From: Zeimonas sp044507525
Lineage (GTDB): Bacteria > Pseudomonadota > Gammaproteobacteria > Burkholderiales > Burkholderiaceae_E
NCBI GenBank assembly: GCA_044507525.1
Contig: JBIQJM010000115.1
Location: forward strand, 1 to 9,705
Direction: 5' to 3'
DNA length: 9,705 nt
Shown: piece after piece, positions 5,838 through 9,705 of the stretch
How the letters are laid out: each line of letters begins with the position of its first letter
Numbering within the stretch: the stretch's first letter is position 1
Program-made: the position numbers and the translations under genes
The notes under the pieces: generated by a model
What the model saw: the letters and a program-made list of their open reading frames with translations, nothing else
Told to the model about the DNA's origin: nothing
Databases searched by the model: none

Positions 5838-6395
5838 GTGCTGCAGATCATCGTTCAGGGGCGCGGCGGCCAGGGCGCGCAGACCGCCGGCAACCTGCTC
5901 GCCACCGCGTTCTTCGCCGAAGGGCGCCAGGTGCAGAGCTTCGCCAGCTACGGCGGCGCACGCCGCGGAACCCCGGTCAGCTCGTACATCCGCGTCGACG
6001 ACGTGCCGATCCGCGTGCGCTGCGACATCGAGACGGCCGACGCGATTCTCTGCTTCGACGCGAGCCTGCTCGAGGGCAGGCTGCTCGCCACCGCGGGGGC
6101 GCATACGCTGATCGTCGTCAACTCGGCGCAACCGGCGCAGCACTTCGCGTCGCTGCTGCCCGGGCGGCGCGTCATCGCGGTCGACGCGATCGCGATCGCG
6201 CGCCGACACGGCCTCGGACGCATCGTCAACTCGGTGCTGCTCGGTGCGCTCGCGCGGGCCATCGGCGAGCCCACGCTCGAGGTGCTGCAGCGCACGCTGA
6301 TCGAGGAGGCGCCGAAGCAGAAGGAAGCGAACGCGGCCGCCTGCGAGGAGGGCTGGCTCTGCGTGGACGCGCAACTGCAGCGGAGCGCGGCATGA
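5838..6395 (+). CDS. 2-oxoacid:acceptor oxidoreductase, gamma subunit
   Basis: This 185-residue protein is the gamma (PorG-type, POR catalytic-domain) subunit of a ferredoxin/NAD-linked 2-oxoacid oxidoreductase. Diagnostic motifs are QGRGGQGAQTAGNLLA (7-22), SYGGARRGTPV (37-47) and RCDIETADAILCFD (61-74). The usual Glu of the family's YG-E-RGG stretch is Ala here. In the PFOR fold this subunit contributes to the interface around the active site and CoA-binding region. Translation most likely begins at GTG 5838 because the family begins with a beta strand directly before GRGGQG and a strong ribosome-binding site precedes it. The stop overlaps the next gene's start as ATGA (6392-6395), a sign of translational coupling. 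Gene order and partners suggest a phenylglyoxylate dehydrogenase-like complex (PadE equivalent); the substrate is inferred, and indolepyruvate or pyruvate relatives cannot be excluded. Confidence 0.88.
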   Translation: MLQIIVQGRGGQGAQTAGNLLATAFFAEGRQVQSFASYGGARRGTPVSSYIRVDDVPIRVRCDIETADAILCFDASLLEGRLLATAGAHTLIVVNSAQPAQHFASLLPGRRVIAVDAIAIARRHGLGRIVNSVLLGALARAIGEPTLEVLQRTLIEEAPKQKEANAAACEEGWLCVDAQLQRSAA

Positions 6396-8116
6396 ACGCG
6401 CGCAACCTGCCGCCTACCGCGTGGACGACGGGCAGCACCGAGGCCATCAAGACCGGCACCTGGCGCGCGCGACTGCCGCGCCACGTCAGCGCGCCGTCCC
6501 CCTGCCACGCGGCCTGCCCGGTGAACGGCGACATCGCGCACTGGATCGGCCGTGCGCGCGAACGCGATTTCCGCGGCGCGTGGGAGATCCTCACGCGCAA
6601 CAACCCGTTCCCGGCGGTCGCGGGGCGCGTGTGCCATCACCCCTGCGAAACCGCCTGCAACCGGCAGGGCTACGACGAGCCGCTGTCGATCTGCAAGCTC
6701 GAGCGTCACGTCGGCGATCTCGCGCTCGACGAAGGGTGGACCTACCCGGCGCCGACGGTCGAACGCAGCGAGCGTGTCGCGATCGTCGGCGGCGGTCCGT
6801 CGGGGCTGTCGGCGGCGTATCACCTGCGCCGGCGCGGCTACGCGGTCACCCTCTACGAAGCGCAGGCGCGGCTCGGCGGGCTGATGCGTGACGGAATCCC
6901 CGCCTACCGGCTGCCGCGCGACGTTCTCGACGGCGAGATCGGCCGCATCGTCGCGCTCGGCGTCACGGTGCGCTGCGGCGAGGCGATCGATTCGCCGCAG
7001 GCCTTCGCGGCTCTGCGCGAGGCCTTCGACGCGGTCTACGTCGCCGCCGGCGCACGTCGTCCGAAGCGACTGCCGCAGCTCGACTACGCGCAGCCGTGGG
7101 TCGTCGGCGCCGCCGCGTGGCTCGCGCAGGCGAACGCAGGCAACGTGCCGGCGCTCGGCAGGCACATCGTCGTCATCGGCGGCGGCAGCGCGGCGATCGA
7201 CGTCGCGCGCAGCGCACGACGCGCGGGGCATGAAGTGACGATGCTCGCGCTCGAGCCGCGCGCGCAGATGCCGGCGCAGCGCGCCGAGGTCGAGGAGGCG
7301 CTCGAGGAAGGCGTGCGGCTGGTCGACGGCGCATCGCTGCTGCATGCGCGCGCAAACGCCGCGGGGCGCCCGACGCTCGAGTGCGTGCGCGTGAACTTCA
7401 TCGCCGGCGCCGAACGCGGTCGTTTTCGCGTGGAGCCGATCGAAGGAAGCGAGTTCCGGATCGAGGCCGACGCGATCGTCCCGTCGATCGGCCAGGATCC
7501 CGATCTCGCACCGTTCGCGCAGGCGCTGGCCTGCGACGACGCGCTGCTGCGGGTGGACGCGCAACAGGCCACGCAGGCGCAGGGGGTGTACGCGGGCGGC
7601 GACGTCTCGAGCATGGCGCGTTTCGTCACCGAGGCGATCGGCATGGGCAAGCGCGCGGCGATCTCGATCGATCGCGCGTTGTCGCAGAAGGCGGGGCGTG
7701 CGGCCGACCCCGGCGAGGACGGCGCGGTTGCGCTGCGCGACCGCCTGGCCGGGGAGCGACTGCCCGGACTCGGCGTCGACGTGGGGCGACTCGTCGGTCT
7801 CGATTCGATCGCCACCTTCTACTACCCGCAGGCGGCGCGCGCGCCCGAAGCGCGCCTGCCCGCCGACGAGCGGATCGGCGATGCCGAGGTGCAGCTCGGC
7901 TTCGACGTCGAGCGCGCGCTCGCCGAGGCGCAGCGCTGCTTCTCGTGCGGCACCTGCATCTCCTGCGACAACTGCTTCCACTACTGCCCGGACCTCGCGA
8001 TCCGCAGGCTGCCCGACGGCGGCTACGAGGTCGACGGCGACTACTGCAAGGGCTGCGGCATCTGCGTTCGCGAGTGCCCGACCGGCTCGATGGAGATGAT
8101 CGAGGAGGTGAAATGA
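6392..8116 (+). CDS. GltD-like NAD(P)H oxidoreductase fused to a 2[4Fe-4S] ferredoxin domain
   Basis: This 574-residue protein should move electrons between the oxidoreductase's iron-sulfur clusters and NAD(P)+. The N-terminal cysteine-rich region (about 30-115) resembles the Fe-S domain of glutamate synthase small subunit and dihydropyrimidine dehydrogenase: C38, C42, C81, C85, C89 and C101. Next is an FAD-binding Rossmann motif VGGGPSGLSAAYHLRRRGY (132-150), a second dinucleotide motif VIGGGSAAIDVAR (261-273) for NAD(P)H, and the FAD-closing AGGD (401-404). The C-terminus is ferredoxin-like: a cysteine ladder C516, C519, C522, C525, C528, C532-Pro, then C552, C555, C558, C562-Pro. In the Azoarcus phenylglyoxylate dehydrogenase the ferredoxin-like and NADH-reductase subunits are separate (PadF, PadH), so this looks like their fusion. 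Its start overlaps the gamma stop (ATGA) with GGAG 6 nt upstream, and its stop overlaps the alpha start in the same way. Confidence 0.9.
   Translation: MNARNLPPTAWTTGSTEAIKTGTWRARLPRHVSAPSPCHAACPVNGDIAHWIGRARERDFRGAWEILTRNNPFPAVAGRVCHHPCETACNRQGYDEPLSICKLERHVGDLALDEGWTYPAPTVERSERVAIVGGGPSGLSAAYHLRRRGYAVTLYEAQARLGGLMRDGIPAYRLPRDVLDGEIGRIVALGVTVRCGEAIDSPQAFAALREAFDAVYVAAGARRPKRLPQLDYAQPWVVGAAAWLAQANAGNVPALGRHIVVIGGGSAAIDVARSARRAGHEVTMLALEPRAQMPAQRAEVEEALEEGVRLVDGASLLHARANAAGRPTLECVRVNFIAGAERGRFRVEPIEGSEFRIEADAIVPSIGQDPDLAPFAQALACDDALLRVDAQQATQAQGVYAGGDVSSMARFVTEAIGMGKRAAISIDRALSQKAGRAADPGEDGAVALRDRLAGERLPGLGVDVGRLVGLDSIATFYYPQAARAPEARLPADERIGDAEVQLGFDVERALAEAQRCFSCGTCISCDNCFHYCPDLAIRRLPDGGYEVDGDYCKGCGICVRECPTGSMEMIEEVK
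8103..8110 (+). promoter_or_regulatory. Strong ribosome-binding site of the alpha subunit
   Basis: AGGAGGTG is close to a full anti-16S match. It sits inside the last codons of the reductase gene, directly before AAATGA, which holds the alpha ATG (8113). It decides this start over the in-frame ATG at residue 25 of the alpha subunit. Confidence 0.75.
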
Positions 8117-9336
8117 ACGATGCCCTGGTCCGGCCGACGCGCGAGCGCGTCGCGAAGGCCGAGTCGAATGCGCCCGGCGCGCCGATGCGCGAGCAGACGA
8201 TGCTGCTCACCGGCAACCACGCCGTCGCCTGGGCGGCGAAGCTCGCGCGGCCGAAGTTCGCCCCCGGTTATCCGATCACGCCGCAGACGCCCATTCTCGA
8301 GAAGCTCACCGAGTTCCAGGCTGCCGGAGAGTTCGACGCCGAGATCATCACGCCGGAGTCGGAGCATTCGGTGATGGCCGCGTGCATCCCGGCGTCGCTC
8401 GCCGGAGTGCGCGTGTTCACCGCCACCGCCTCGCAGGGCCTGCTGCTGATGCACGAGGTGCTGCACTACGCCAGCGGCGCACGCGCACCGATCGTCGTCG
8501 CGAACGTGAACCGCACCGTCGCGTCGCCGTGGGCCTTCTGGCCCGACCAGACCGACAGCCTCGCGCAGCGCGACACCGGCTGGATCCAGTTCTACAGCGA
8601 GAGCGCGCAGGAATCGCTCGACAGCGTGATCCACGCCTTCCGCATCGCCGAGTCCGTGCTGGTCCCGGCGATGGTCAACCACGACGCGTTCTACGTCTCG
8701 CACGCGCTCGAGCCCGTGAGCGTGCCGGCGCAGCCGCTCGTCGACGCGTTCCTGCCCGAGTACGCGCCGCCGCACCGCATCGACCCGGCGAAGGTCGAGT
8801 CGTGGGGCAACGTCGTCACGCAGGAGATGTTCGCGCGGCATCGGCGCGACCTGGCCGACGCGATGGCGAAGGTGCCGCAGCTCGCCGCCGAGGTCGACCG
8901 CGAATGGGCGCGGCTCACCGGGCGAAGCTGGGGCGTCGTCGAGCGTTACCGTTGCGGCGGAGCGCGCACCGTGCTGGTGACGATGGGCAGCATGTGCGGC
9001 ACCGCGCGCGACGCGGTCGACGAGATGCGCGACGACGGGATCGAGATCGGACTGGTGAAGGTGCGGCTCTTCCGGCCGCTGCCGGTCGCGCAGCTGCGCG
9101 AGGCGCTCGCGGGTGTCCCCGAGGTGATCGTGCTCGACCGCGACTACTCGCCCGGCTGCGGAGGCGTGCTGCACCAGGAGCTGCGCTCGGCGCTGTACGG
9201 AATGCCCCATGCGCCGACGATCCGCGGACTGCTCGCGGGGGTGGGCGGCGTCAACGTCTCGCCGGCGCGCATCCGAGAGTTCGTGCGCGACGCCGCTACG
9301 TACGACGCCGGACCCGACTCGGTCTGGGTGAGTTGA
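8113..9336 (+). CDS. 2-oxoacid:acceptor oxidoreductase, alpha subunit
   Basis: This 407-residue protein is the alpha (PorA-type) subunit, carrying the pyrimidine-side thiamine-diphosphate domain and the transketolase C-terminal-like domain. Key segments are LLTGNHAVAWAAKLA (31-45), GYPITPQTPI (52-61), the Glu of TPESEHSVMAA (80-90), TATASQGLLLMHEVLHYAS (103-121), RDTGWIQFY (153-161) and the conserved VNHDAFYVSH (188-197). The C-terminal domain contains VLVTMGSMCGTARDAVDEM and VKVRLFRPLP, typical of domain II. Length fits the family. The start overlaps the upstream stop by ATGA and has a near-perfect ribosome-binding site, giving about 30 residues before the first family-conserved strand. With the beta subunit it should decarboxylate a 2-oxoacid to an acyl-CoA. 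The PadG-like context suggests phenylglyoxylate or another aryl 2-oxoacid, but the substrate is not provable from sequence. Confidence 0.93.
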   Translation: MNDALVRPTRERVAKAESNAPGAPMREQTMLLTGNHAVAWAAKLARPKFAPGYPITPQTPILEKLTEFQAAGEFDAEIITPESEHSVMAACIPASLAGVRVFTATASQGLLLMHEVLHYASGARAPIVVANVNRTVASPWAFWPDQTDSLAQRDTGWIQFYSESAQESLDSVIHAFRIAESVLVPAMVNHDAFYVSHALEPVSVPAQPLVDAFLPEYAPPHRIDPAKVESWGNVVTQEMFARHRRDLADAMAKVPQLAAEVDREWARLTGRSWGVVERYRCGGARTVLVTMGSMCGTARDAVDEMRDDGIEIGLVKVRLFRPLPVAQLREALAGVPEVIVLDRDYSPGCGGVLHQELRSALYGMPHAPTIRGLLAGVGGVNVSPARIREFVRDAATYDAGPDSVWVS

Positions 9337-9359
9337 GAAGCGGACGGGCGGAGGAAACG

Positions 9360-9705
9360 ATGAGAAGACTCGAAGTCGTCGAGGAAGCGATGTTCTGCTC
9401 GGGGCACGCCGCGTGTCCGGGCTGCATCGAGGCGCTGTCGGTGCGGCACGTGCTCGCGACGCTCGGCCCGGACACCGTAGCCGTCGTGCCGCCTTCGTGC
9501 ATGGCGATCATCGCCGGGCCGCAGCCGTTCTCGTCGCTGCGCATCCCGGTGTACCAGCCGACGCTCGAATCGAGCGCCGCGGCGGCCTCCGGCATCCGTC
9601 GTGCGCTCGACGCGCAGGGCAAGCGCGACACGCAGGTCGTCGTCTTCGCGGGCGACGGCGGCACCTACGACATCGGCTTCCAGTGCCTGTCGTCGGCGGT
9701 CGAGC
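9360..9705 (+). CDS. 2-oxoacid:acceptor oxidoreductase, beta subunit (cut by right edge)
   Basis: The first 115 codons of a PorB-type beta subunit, which binds the diphosphate end of thiamine diphosphate with Mg2+ and a [4Fe-4S] cluster. Visible features are the cysteine motif SGHAACPGC (14-22, C19 and C22), a further Cys in VVPPSCMA (C47), and the thiamine-diphosphate motif AGDGGTYDIGFQ (97-108). The fourth cluster cysteine expected in the family would lie beyond the right edge. The ATG at 9360-9362 is preceded by GGAGG (9350-9354) at 5 nt, 23 nt after the alpha stop, so it is the next gene of the same operon. The protein is truncated only by the window. The family call is firm; the substrate is unknown, with a PadI-like aryl 2-oxoacid role the best guess. 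Confidence 0.93.
   Translation, partial: MRRLEVVEEAMFCSGHAACPGCIEALSVRHVLATLGPDTVAVVPPSCMAIIAGPQPFSSLRIPVYQPTLESSAAAASGIRRALDAQGKRDTQVVVFAGDGGTYDIGFQCLSSAVE

Noticed and set aside
5948..7981. Long minus-strand frame opposite the gamma subunit and reductase genes
   Set aside because: No family motif is visible. The plus strand has unambiguous conserved genes with coupled starts and ribosome-binding sites.

Overview
This is a GC-rich window of bacterial chromosome, almost fully coding, with short intergenic gaps and ATGA gene overlaps. The features point to Pseudomonadota, most likely a betaproteobacterium: pyrE sits head to head with an exonuclease III gene, and there is a multi-subunit 2-oxoacid oxidoreductase of the type known from aromatic-degrading betaproteobacteria. 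The taxonomic call is an inference from gene content and base composition, not from a marker gene.

Left part (1-1201): the 5' half of pyrE (minus strand, running off the left edge) diverges across 35 bp from an intact exonuclease III/AP endonuclease gene (plus strand). The latter converges on a minus-strand alpha/beta-hydrolase reading frame.

Middle (1202-4883, all minus strand; transcription runs right to left): first comes a 731-residue fusion protein, an ornithine aminotransferase joined to an arginine-dihydrolase/dimethylargininase-like amidinohydrolase domain. A perfect hairpin follows its stop, then an Lrp/AsnC-family regulator, then a DUF900-like hydrolase that lacks its expected N-terminus and starts right after the regulator's stop codon. 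The fusion and the regulator look like a small arginine/ornithine catabolic unit: the C-terminal domain could make ornithine from arginine, and the N-terminal domain would transaminate it to glutamate semialdehyde.

Right part (4884-9705): a 165-bp gap precedes a periplasmic Bcp/AhpC-type peroxiredoxin (minus strand). This gene diverges across 234 bp from a tightly packed plus-strand operon: the gamma subunit, a GltD-like NAD(P)H oxidoreductase fused to a two-cluster ferredoxin, the alpha subunit and the beta subunit (cut by the right edge) of a thiamine-diphosphate 2-oxoacid:acceptor oxidoreductase. The closest functional model I know is NADH-dependent phenylglyoxylate dehydrogenase (PadEFGHI). 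The fused reductase should pass electrons from 2-oxoacid oxidation to NAD(P)+ through the ferredoxin clusters.

I saw no rRNA, tRNA, CRISPR array, insertion sequence or integrase. The most notable items are the aminotransferase-dihydrolase fusion, the reductase-ferredoxin fusion inside the oxidoreductase operon, and the decapitated hydrolase behind the Lrp gene.
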